64,000 nucleotides of DNA from Anaeromyxobacter sp. (lineage in GTDB: Bacteria > Myxococcota > Myxococcia > Myxococcales > Anaeromyxobacteraceae), in assembly GCA_016718565.1 (NCBI GenBank), contig JADKCZ010000001.1:1116001-1180000 (forward strand), read 5' to 3'. Below, piece by piece: positions 22,120-28,700 of the stretch. Made by a program: the position numbers and the translations under genes. Each line of letters starts with the position of its first letter. Position 1 is the first letter of the stretch. A model generated the notes under the pieces. It saw only the letters and a program-made list of their open reading frames with translations, was not told the origin of the DNA and searched no databases.

Positions 22120-22194
22120 GGAGACCTCCGGTGAAGGGCTCGGCAGAGCGTAGGTGGCGCGGCGAGCCAGGGCTGATGCCGGAAGGGGCGGGGG

Positions 22195-22420
22195 CCCCGA
22201 CCGCGACCCCGACCCCGACCCCGACCCCGGCCGCGACCCCGACCCCGACCCCGGCCGCGACCCCGACCCCGACCGCGACCCCGACCGCGACCCCGACCCC
22301 GACCGCGACCCCGACCGCGACCCCGACCGCGACCCCGGCCGCGACCCCGACCCCGACCGCGACCCCGACCGCGACCCCGACCCCGACCGCGACCCCGACC
22401 CCGACCCCGACCCCGACCGC
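22195..22420. repeat. Hexamer tandem array of GACCCC and GACCGC units (about 37 units)
   Basis: About 226 bp consist almost wholly of GACCCC and GACCGC hexamers in irregular order, with occasional GGCCGC variants. All six frames stay open, giving artificial PT-, DPDR-, VGVGVA- and RGRG-repeat translations. The array lies 75 nt upstream of the YCII start (in its promoter region) and 66 nt before the lipoprotein start. A short version with the same hexamers is at 2347-2389. It looks like a slippage-prone simple repeat and could vary in length between strains. Confidence 0.9.
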
Positions 22421-22486
22421 ACGTCCGGCCCTCCCCGATCCGCAGTAGGCTCTCGCCCGCAGCCCTCCTGCCGCGAGGCCTCCGCC

Positions 22487-23026
22487 ATGGCAGTCCGAGC
22501 ACTCGCCCTCGCCACCGCCCTGCTCGGCACGGGGTGCCTCGTCGACGGCATGTGCTGCCGCATGCCCATCACCGAGGCCGACGTGACCTTCACCTGGACC
22601 GTCGACGGCGCGCCCGCGGCCAGCGGCTGCGGGGCGGCTGGCGGCGCCACAGTGCGGATCGAGCTGGACGCGGTGGACCTGGCGCCGCACCTGCGGGAGG
22701 CGCCCTGCACCGACGGCACGGCCACCCTGCGCGCCATGGTCTGGCAGCCCGACACCTTCACCGAGGGCGCCGCGGTGGCGGTGGTGCGGCTGCTCGACGC
22801 GGCCGGCGCGGAGCTGACGGCCCGGCGGGTGGTGGTCCAGTGGAGCGCCGCGGCGGACCGGCCGGAGGCGCGCCTGGCGCTGGTCTGGCGGCAGGTCGGG
22901 ACCCTGTCCGCCCAGGTGGCGCTGGTGCGGCCCAGCCCGGCGGGGGCGCCCTCCGTCCCGGCGGTGGTGGCGGCGGGCCGGGAGGCGCGGCTGGAGCGCC
23001 AGGCCTGCCAGGTCACCGCGCCCTGA
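22487..23026 (+). CDS. Small exported protein or lipoprotein of unknown function
   Basis: The 179-residue product starts at ATG 22487 with a hydrophobic segment ending LLGTGC, close to a lipobox but with Gly rather than Leu/Ala at -3. Several more Cys follow (DGMCCRMP, SGCG, APC). The rest is beta-rich (TFTWTVDGAPA and AVVRLLDAAGAELTARRV) and suggests an Ig- or jelly-roll-like fold. The frame runs open through the hexamer array upstream, but that part is repeat translation; the ATG at the signal sequence is the sensible start. Its 3' end overlaps the convergent aldo/keto reductase gene by 14 nt. Confidence 0.72.
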   Translation: MAVRALALATALLGTGCLVDGMCCRMPITEADVTFTWTVDGAPAASGCGAAGGATVRIELDAVDLAPHLREAPCTDGTATLRAMVWQPDTFTEGAAVAVVRLLDAAGAELTARRVVVQWSAAADRPEARLALVWRQVGTLSAQVALVRPSPAGAPSVPAVVAAGREARLERQACQVTAP

Positions 23027-24113
23027 ACCAGGGCGGCTCGGCCCGCACCGAGGTGCCGCCGGTGACGGCGCCCCGCATGGCGTCGGTGAAGAAGGCGTAG
23101 GGGAAGCCGGGGTCCGGGCGGCTGGCCTCCTCCAGGCGGCGCGCCGCCTCGGCCGGCAGCGCCAGCGAGAGCGCCCCCAGGTTGTCCTCGAGCTGCCCGA
23201 GCGTGGTGGCCCCCACGATGGTGGAGCTGACCCCGGGCCGCCGGGTGATCCAGCTCAGGGCCACCTGGGCCGGCGAGCGCCCCACCTCGGCGGCCACCGC
23301 CCGCAGCACCTCCAGCACCCGCCAGTTGCGCTCGGTGAACTTCACGAAGACCGGGTTGCCGGAGCCCTTGGTCTGCTGCAGGCGGCCGGCGCCGCTGCCG
23401 TCGGTCCCCTCGGCGCGCTGGTACTTGCCGGTGAGGAAGCCGCCGCCCAGCGGTGACCAGCCGCAGATCCCGGCGCCCAGCTCCAGCGCCGCCGGCACGA
23501 ACTCGCGCTCGATGGTCCGCTCCACCAGCGAGTACTCGAGCTGCAGCGCCGCCACCGGCTCCCAGCCGCGCCACTCGGCCAGCGTCTGGGCCCGGGCCAG
23601 GTACCAGGCCGGCACGTCGGAGAGCCCCACGTGGCGCACCGTGCCGGAGCGGACCAGCGCGTCGAAGGTGGCCATCACCTCCTCGGCCGGGGTGAGGCCG
23701 TCCCAGGCGTGCAGCCAGTAGAGGTCCAGGTAGTCGGTGCCGAGCCGCCGCAGGCTCCCCTCCAGCGCCCGGAGGATGTTCTTGCGCCCGTTGCCGCCGG
23801 CGTTGGGATCGCCCGGGTGGGCGTTGAAGGTGAACTTGGAGGCCACCACCAGCCGGTGGCGGTTGCCGGCGTCCTTCATGAAGGTGCCGAGCAGCTCCTC
23901 GGAGCGGCCGTTGACGTAGAGGTCGGCGGTGTCGATGAAGTTGCCGCCGGCCTCCACGTAGCGCCGGAAGAGCGAGCGTGCGGTGGCCTCGTCGGCGCCC
24001 CAGCCCCACTCGGTGCCGAAGGTCATGGTGCCCAGGCAGAGGGGTGAGACGCGCAGGCCGGAGCGGCCCAGGAGCGAGTAGTCGGCCAGGCCGGGGAAGG
24101 CGGAGGTGGGCAT
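23013..24113 (-). CDS. Aldo/keto reductase
   Basis: NADPH-dependent oxidoreductase of the AKR superfamily with a TIM-barrel fold. The 366-residue product has the catalytic tetrad D61 and Y66 (FIDTADLY), K93 (VASKF) and H135 (YWLHAWD), plus the cofactor-binding SSTIVGATTLGQLEDN block near the C-terminus. It resembles the subgroup of general stress and sugar-aldehyde reductases (YajO/Tas-like), but the substrate cannot be assigned. ATG 24113 opens just before LGRSGLRVSPLCLGTMTFG. It stands alone. Confidence 0.9.
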   Translation of the reverse strand: MPTSAFPGLADYSLLGRSGLRVSPLCLGTMTFGTEWGWGADEATARSLFRRYVEAGGNFIDTADLYVNGRSEELLGTFMKDAGNRHRLVVASKFTFNAHPGDPNAGGNGRKNILRALEGSLRRLGTDYLDLYWLHAWDGLTPAEEVMATFDALVRSGTVRHVGLSDVPAWYLARAQTLAEWRGWEPVAALQLEYSLVERTIEREFVPAALELGAGICGWSPLGGGFLTGKYQRAEGTDGSGAGRLQQTKGSGNPVFVKFTERNWRVLEVLRAVAAEVGRSPAQVALSWITRRPGVSSTIVGATTLGQLEDNLGALSLALPAEAARRLEEASRPDPGFPYAFFTDAMRGAVTGGTSVRAEPPWFRAR

Positions 24114-24186
24114 GCGCCTGAGCCTGCCACCCGGGCCGCGGGCCGGCACGGCTCCGATGGGGGCTCGGTCCTGACCGCGGGCGGCC

Positions 24187-24232
24187 CCCTCACCCCGGCC
24201 CTCTCCCCCAGCAAGCTGGGGGAGAGGGTGAG
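24187..24232. repeat. REP-like palindromic element, copy C
   Basis: A perfect 14-bp inverted repeat (CCCTCTCCCCCAGC, 24199-24212, and its complement at 24215-24228) with a 2-nt loop, flanked by CCCTCACCCCGG on the left and TGAG on the right. This is the fullest of the three copies. It lies in the gap upstream of the aldo/keto reductase and downstream of the amidase. Confidence 0.75.
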
Positions 24233-24255
24233 CAACCAACCCGACCCAGACCGCG

Positions 24256-25740
24256 CTAGATCCCCGGCGGCCGCCGCCCCGCCCACGGCCTGGCCTCCTC
24301 CAGCTGCGCCGCCACCCGGAGCAGGGTGGCCTCGGCGCCATACCCGGCCGCCAGCTGCACGCCGAGCGGCAGCCCCTCGGCGGTCCAGTGGAGCGGCAGC
24401 GAGATGGCCGGCTGCCCGGTCTGGTTGAAGGGCATGGTGAAGCCGGTGGCCTCGAAGGAGCGGTCGCCCACCTGCTTGAAGAGCTGGTCCAGCAGCGGGC
24501 GCAGCCCGGAGGCCACCGCCACCCGCAGCGCCGCCCGCTCCCAGGGCTTCGGCTGCAGCGAGCCCACCTGCACCGGCGGCGCGGCCACGGTGGGGGTGAG
24601 CAGGAGATCGTGGCGGTCCGAGAAGGCGGCGAAGTCGCGCGCCATCACCCGCATGGCGTCGAGGTCGTCCACCAGCGTGCTGGCCGGCAGGGCGCGGCCG
24701 CCGGCGGCCAGGCCCAGGGTCTCGGTCTCCAGGGTGTCCCAGCCGGCGGTGCGGCCGGTGCGGCGCGCCAGCTCGTCCACCTCGCTGGCCACGCAGGCCG
24801 CCACCACGTGCAGGTAGGCCAGCACCAGCCGCTCCCGGTCGAAGCGCGGCCGGGCCTCCACCACCTCGTGCCCCAGCGAGGCCAGCAGGCGGGCCGCGTC
24901 CTCCACGGCGGCGCGCGCCTCCGCCGAGGTGCCGTGGCCGAAGAAGGACTCGACGGTGAAGGCCACCCGCAGCCGGCCGGGCGGCGCGCCCACCTCGGCG
25001 AGGAAGGGCCGGGCGGGCGGCGGCGGCCCGGCCGGATCGCCGGCCACCGCGCCCGCCAGGACGTCGAGCAGGGCGGCCGTGTCGCGCACCGTGCGGGTCA
25101 GCACCCCCTCGGCCACCAGCCCCAGCCAGGACTCGCCGAGGTCGGGGGCCAGGCTGATCCGGCCGCGCGAGGGCTTCAGCCCAACCAGGCCGCCGTGCGA
25201 GGCCGGGATGCGGATCGACCCGCCGCCGTCGTTGCCGTGGGCGGCCGGGACGATGCGGGCCGCCACCGCGGCGCCGGAGCCGCCCGAGGAGCCGCCGGCG
25301 GTGTGGGCCAGGCTCCAGGGGTTGCGGCAGGGGCCGTGCAGGCGGGGCTCGGTGTGGGCCAGGATGCCCAGCTCCGGCGAGTTGGTGAGGCCGAAGAGCA
25401 CCAGCCCGGCCGCCTCGAGCCGGCGCACCACCTCGGAGTCGTGGTCGGGGACGTAGCCCGCGCCCAGCCGCGAGGCGCCGGACATGGGGTGGCCCTTCCA
25501 GGCGGTGATGAGGTCCTTCAGGACGAAGGGCACGCCGCTGAGCGGCCCGACCGGGAGCGGCCCGGCGGCGCGGCGGCGCGCCTCGTCGTCGAAGCGCCCG
25601 ACCAGGGCGTTGAGCCGGGGGTTGCGGGCGTCGGCCCGCTCCAGCGCCGCCTCCAGCACCTCGCCGGCCGAAACCTGGCGTCGGGCGATCAGCGCCGACA
25701 GGCCGAGCGCGTCGAGGGCGTCGTACTCCGGGAACCTCAT
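24256..25740 (-). CDS. Amidase of the amidase-signature family
   Basis: The 494-residue product has the Ser-cisSer-Lys triad of the family: K75 in PFVLKDL, the GGSSGGSGAAVAA loop (149-161) and nucleophile S175 in HGNDGGGSIRIPA. The length fits stand-alone amidases rather than GatA, and the gatB and gatC partners are absent, so hydrolysis of a small amide is more likely than tRNA amidation. Start ATG 25740 is preceded only by a weak purine stretch. It is a single gene; the upstream hypothetical gene is 87 nt away on the same strand and may be co-transcribed. Confidence 0.9.
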   Translation of the reverse strand: MRFPEYDALDALGLSALIARRQVSAGEVLEAALERADARNPRLNALVGRFDDEARRRAAGPLPVGPLSGVPFVLKDLITAWKGHPMSGASRLGAGYVPDHDSEVVRRLEAAGLVLFGLTNSPELGILAHTEPRLHGPCRNPWSLAHTAGGSSGGSGAAVAARIVPAAHGNDGGGSIRIPASHGGLVGLKPSRGRISLAPDLGESWLGLVAEGVLTRTVRDTAALLDVLAGAVAGDPAGPPPPARPFLAEVGAPPGRLRVAFTVESFFGHGTSAEARAAVEDAARLLASLGHEVVEARPRFDRERLVLAYLHVVAACVASEVDELARRTGRTAGWDTLETETLGLAAGGRALPASTLVDDLDAMRVMARDFAAFSDRHDLLLTPTVAAPPVQVGSLQPKPWERAALRVAVASGLRPLLDQLFKQVGDRSFEATGFTMPFNQTGQPAISLPLHWTAEGLPLGVQLAAGYGAEATLLRVAAQLEEARPWAGRRPPGI

Positions 25741-25827
25741 GCGGCACCCCCTGGCGAGAGCCGACGACTCTGCACCGGCGGCGGCCGCGGGGCCAGCGAA
25801 GGGTGCGTGGCGGGCGGCGGCGGCCGG

Positions 25828-26229
25828 CTACTGCTTCAGCTGGTTCTGCCGGTGGCCCGCCCCCTCGTCCTCGAAGCCGTGGGCCAGGAGGAAGTGGTAG
25901 ACGGGGAACGGCTCCTCGGCGCCGCCGATCACCTCGAAGAGGTGCTGGCCGGCCTCGCCCCCGGCCTCCCCCTCGGCGTCGGGGGTCACCTGCACGAAGA
26001 GGATGTCGCGCACCTCCAGCGCCACCTCGGCCAGCAGCGCCTTGCCGCGCATCAGCTGCACGGTGGGGGTGCGGTCGTCGTCCTCGTCGATGCGCCAGTG
26101 CAGGTCGTCCTGGTCGTAGAGGAAGGCGTCCGGCGTCCCGGCGCGCAGGATGCAGTGCGGGTGCCGCTTCAGCCAGCGCCAGAACTTGTCGAAGGCCAGG
26201 GTGGTGCCGGTCGCCACGGTGACGCTCAT
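25828..26229 (-). CDS. Conserved-looking hypothetical protein, 133 residues
   Basis: A soluble, acidic product with no signal peptide or membrane span. It begins MSVTVATGTTLAFDKFWRWL and contains an acidic patch (IDEDDDRTP), a likely beta-rich middle (PTVQLMRGKALLAEVALEV) and a second hydrophobic strand (RDILFVQVTP). No cysteine cluster or nucleotide-binding motif is visible apart from one Cys near residue 26. I do not recognise the family. Codon use is like its neighbours, with strong third-position G/C, so I accept it as a gene. ATG 26229 lies in the 108-nt divergent gap before ilvE. Confidence 0.7.
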   Translation of the reverse strand: MSVTVATGTTLAFDKFWRWLKRHPHCILRAGTPDAFLYDQDDLHWRIDEDDDRTPTVQLMRGKALLAEVALEVRDILFVQVTPDAEGEAGGEAGQHLFEVIGGAEEPFPVYHFLLAHGFEDEGAGHRQNQLKQ

Positions 26230-26337
26230 GGGCGCAGGGTATAGCCGGGGAGGGGGGCCAGAGCCAAGGAGGGCCTCCGGGCGGCGGCCCGGGGGTTTGC
26301 GCTACACTGTCCCCTCGCCCGCCGGGGTCCCATCGCC

Positions 26338-27459
26338 ATGAAGATCCGCTACGACCTGAAGCCCGCCGCCGCTCGCCGCACCGAGCCCTTCCAGCCGCAG
26401 GGGCCGCTCTCCTTCGGCCAGCTCCGCACCGACCACATGTTCCTGATGGACTTCGCGGACGGGGCCTGGAAGGACCCGCGCATCGTGCCCTACGGGCCGT
26501 TCGCCATCGACCCGGGCGCGGTGGTGCTGCACTACAGCCAGGAGATCTTCGAGGGGGCCAAGGCCTTCAAGCACGCCGACGGCGAGATCTACGCCTACCG
26601 GATCGACCAGAACGCCGCGCGGCTCAACCGCTCCGCCCCCGGCATCTGCATGCCCACCATCCCGGTGGCCGACCAGGTGGAGGCCATCCTGGCGCTCCTG
26701 GACGTGGAGCGGCTCTGGTTCCCGGAGCAGGAGGGGGCCTCGCTCTACATCCGCCCCTTCATGATCGGCACGCAGGACTCGCTGGGGGTGAAGCCCTCCA
26801 ACCGCTACCTCTTCTGCGTGTTCCTCTCGCCCTCCGGCCCCTACTACCCGGCCGGCTTCACCAAGCCGGTGAAGCTGCTGGTCACCAGGCGCTTCCACCG
26901 GGCCGCCCCCGGCGGCACCGGCGCGCTCAAGACCGGCGGCAACTACGCCGCCTCGCTCAAGGCCGGCGAGGAGGCCCACGCGCTGGGCGCCTCGCAGGTG
27001 CTCTACCTCGACACCACCGACACGTTCATCGAGGAGGCCGGCGCGATGAACCACTTCCACGTCACCCGCGACGGCAGGCTGGTCATCCCGACCTTCACCG
27101 ACTCCATCCTCCGCTCGGTCACCTCCGAGTCGGTGCTGGCGCTGGGCAAGGCCGCGCTGGGTGTCGAGGTGGTCCAGGAGCGGATCCCGCTCGAGGGCTT
27201 CCTGGCCGGCGTGCGCAGCGGGGAGATCACCGAGGCGGGCGGCTTCGGCACCGCCGCGGTGGTCTCGCCGGTCGGGGCCTACGTCTTCGACGACGGCCAG
27301 GAGCTGCAGGTCTCCGGGGGCCGGATCGGCCCGGTGACCCGCCGGGTCTTCGAGGCCGTGACCGGCATCCAGTACGGGCTGCGCCCCGCGCCCAAGGGCT
27401 GGCTCTTCAAGGCCCCGCGGGTGTTCGAGGTCGGGGCGTCGCCGGTGGCGCGGGCCTGA
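26338..27459 (+). CDS. ilvE: Branched-chain amino acid aminotransferase
   Basis: PLP class IV transaminase making Val, Leu and Ile from their 2-oxo acids with glutamate. The 373-residue product is of the longer BCAT type also found in eukaryotes and many bacteria: HYSQEIFEGAKAFKHADG (65-82), YIRPFMIG (137-144), PLP lysine K198 in LKTGGNYAAS, and EEAGAMNHF for phosphate binding. It completes the isoleucine/leucine pathway whose other genes lie at 9.2-15.3 kb. TACACT at 26303-26308 is a possible -10 element. Confidence 0.94.
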   Translation: MKIRYDLKPAAARRTEPFQPQGPLSFGQLRTDHMFLMDFADGAWKDPRIVPYGPFAIDPGAVVLHYSQEIFEGAKAFKHADGEIYAYRIDQNAARLNRSAPGICMPTIPVADQVEAILALLDVERLWFPEQEGASLYIRPFMIGTQDSLGVKPSNRYLFCVFLSPSGPYYPAGFTKPVKLLVTRRFHRAAPGGTGALKTGGNYAASLKAGEEAHALGASQVLYLDTTDTFIEEAGAMNHFHVTRDGRLVIPTFTDSILRSVTSESVLALGKAALGVEVVQERIPLEGFLAGVRSGEITEAGGFGTAAVVSPVGAYVFDDGQELQVSGGRIGPVTRRVFEAVTGIQYGLRPAPKGWLFKAPRVFEVGASPVARA

Positions 27460-27528
27460 CCGGCGCCCCGGCCCGTCCGCGCCGCTGCCCCGCCCCCCAG
27501 CGGGCGGCGGCGGGACGCCCCGCCCCGC

Positions 27529-27894
27529 TCAGACCTGCTCGGCCCAGGCGCCCAGCGCGGCGGTCAGCTCCTGCGACGCCTGGTCGAACCGGCTGCCCGG
27601 CCCGATGGCCCGGGTGGCGTCGGCGCGCCGGCCGGCCAGCGCCAGGTCGAGCACGTCGGCCGCCTCCTCGTGGAAGCGGGCGTGCAGCGCCGCCACCTGG
27701 GCCACCTGCGGCACCTCGGGCAGGCGGCCCAGCCGGAGCAGCCAGCGGCCGAAGTCGCAGCGGTCCTCGCTGCGCGCCTCGGGCACCGTCATGGTGGCCT
27801 TGCCGGTCAGCACCGCCGAGACCAGGTGGGACCGCCACAGCTCGTGGGCCGCCAGGGCGGCGCGCAGGTGCTGCACCAGGACGAGCCGCTCCAC
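27529..27894 (-). CDS. Stand-alone CZB (chemoreceptor zinc-binding) domain protein
   Basis: The 121-residue product is almost entirely one CZB domain: AHELWRSHL (H17, H23), the DRCDFGRWLL signature with C46, then LHARFHEEA (H71, H75), giving the usual three-His/one-Cys zinc site. CZB domains normally sit at the end of chemoreceptors or diguanylate cyclases, where zinc or hypochlorite is sensed; here there is no output domain. GTG 27894 begins 2 nt after the purQ stop, so it is the third gene of the purL-purQ operon. Its link to purine synthesis is unclear. Confidence 0.85.
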   Translation of the reverse strand: MERLVLVQHLRAALAAHELWRSHLVSAVLTGKATMTVPEARSEDRCDFGRWLLRLGRLPEVPQVAQVAALHARFHEEAADVLDLALAGRRADATRAIGPGSRFDQASQELTAALGAWAEQV

Positions 27895-27896
27895 CG

Positions 27897-28700
27897 TCAG
27901 AGCCCCGTCACGCCGGCGCGGAAGATGCCCAGGCCCCCAGGCTCCTGGGCCTCGATCTCCTTCTTGCGCCGCGCGTAGTCGGGGTGGTGCCAGGGGTAGA
28001 GGAAGGCGTCCGGGTGGGGCATCAGGCCGAGGATGCGCCCGGTGGCGTCGGTCACGCCGGCCACGCCGTGGGCCGAGCCGTTGGGGTTCTCCGGCCAGGC
28101 CTCGGTGGGCTGCCCGGCCGCGTCGAGGTAGCGGAAGGCCACCTGGCCGCGGTGCTCCAGGTGGTCCAGCGCCGCCGGCGTCTCCAGCACGAACTTGCCC
28201 TCGCCGTGGCGGGCCGGCACCTGCAGGGTCGAGAGGCCGTGGGTCCAGACGCAGGTGGACTTGCGGTCCACCCCCAGCCGGACCCAGGCGTCGCGGTAGC
28301 CGAGCCGGTCGTTGTTGGTGAGCGCGGCGCGCGGCACGAAGTCGTGCGGGCCGGCGTCCGGGCCGGGCAGGAGCCCGAGCCGCACCAGCACCTGGAAGCC
28401 GTTGCAGATGCCGAGCACGCGCCCGCCGCCGGCCAGGAAGGCGGAGAGGTCGGCCTGCAGGTGGGCCCGTATCCGGGTGGCCGCCACGAACCCGGAGGCC
28501 ACGTGGTCGCCGTAGGAGAAGCCGCCCACCAGGGCCAGGATCTGGTAGCTGGCGATGGGCCGGGGGTGGCGGCGGGCGAAGAGGTCGGTGAGGTGGACCA
28601 GGTCCACCTCGGCCCCCACCATGCGGAAGGCGGTGGCGGTCTCGTCCTCGCAGTTGAAGCCGAAGCCCACCGGGATGAGCACGCGGACCGGGGGGCTCAC
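27897..28700 (-). CDS. purQ: Phosphoribosylformylglycinamidine synthase, glutaminase subunit
   Basis: Class I glutamine amidotransferase feeding ammonia to PurL in purine synthesis. The 267-residue product has VLIPVGFGFNCEDETATAF at the start, LVGGFSYGD, nucleophile Cys in GICNGFQVL, and the His/Glu pair in LMPHPDAF. GTG 28700 overlaps the purL stop by 4 nt (GTGA), consistent with equal production of the two subunits. Confidence 0.94.
   Translation of the reverse strand: MSPPVRVLIPVGFGFNCEDETATAFRMVGAEVDLVHLTDLFARRHPRPIASYQILALVGGFSYGDHVASGFVAATRIRAHLQADLSAFLAGGGRVLGICNGFQVLVRLGLLPGPDAGPHDFVPRAALTNNDRLGYRDAWVRLGVDRKSTCVWTHGLSTLQVPARHGEGKFVLETPAALDHLEHRGQVAFRYLDAAGQPTEAWPENPNGSAHGVAGVTDATGRILGLMPHPDAFLYPWHHPDYARRKKEIEAQEPGGLGIFRAGVTGL

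Noticed and set aside
22195..22420. CRISPR array
   Set aside because: There are no spacers; the units are 6-bp tandem repeats and no cas genes are present.
22131..22448. Open frame encoding a Pro-Thr repeat protein across the hexamer array
   Set aside because: Every frame of the array is open because the hexamers contain no stop; the frame has no domain outside the repeat and no good start.
22154..22486. N-terminal Asp-Pro repeat extension of the lipoprotein gene
   Set aside because: It is repeat translation running into the real gene; the signal peptide begins at ATG 22487.
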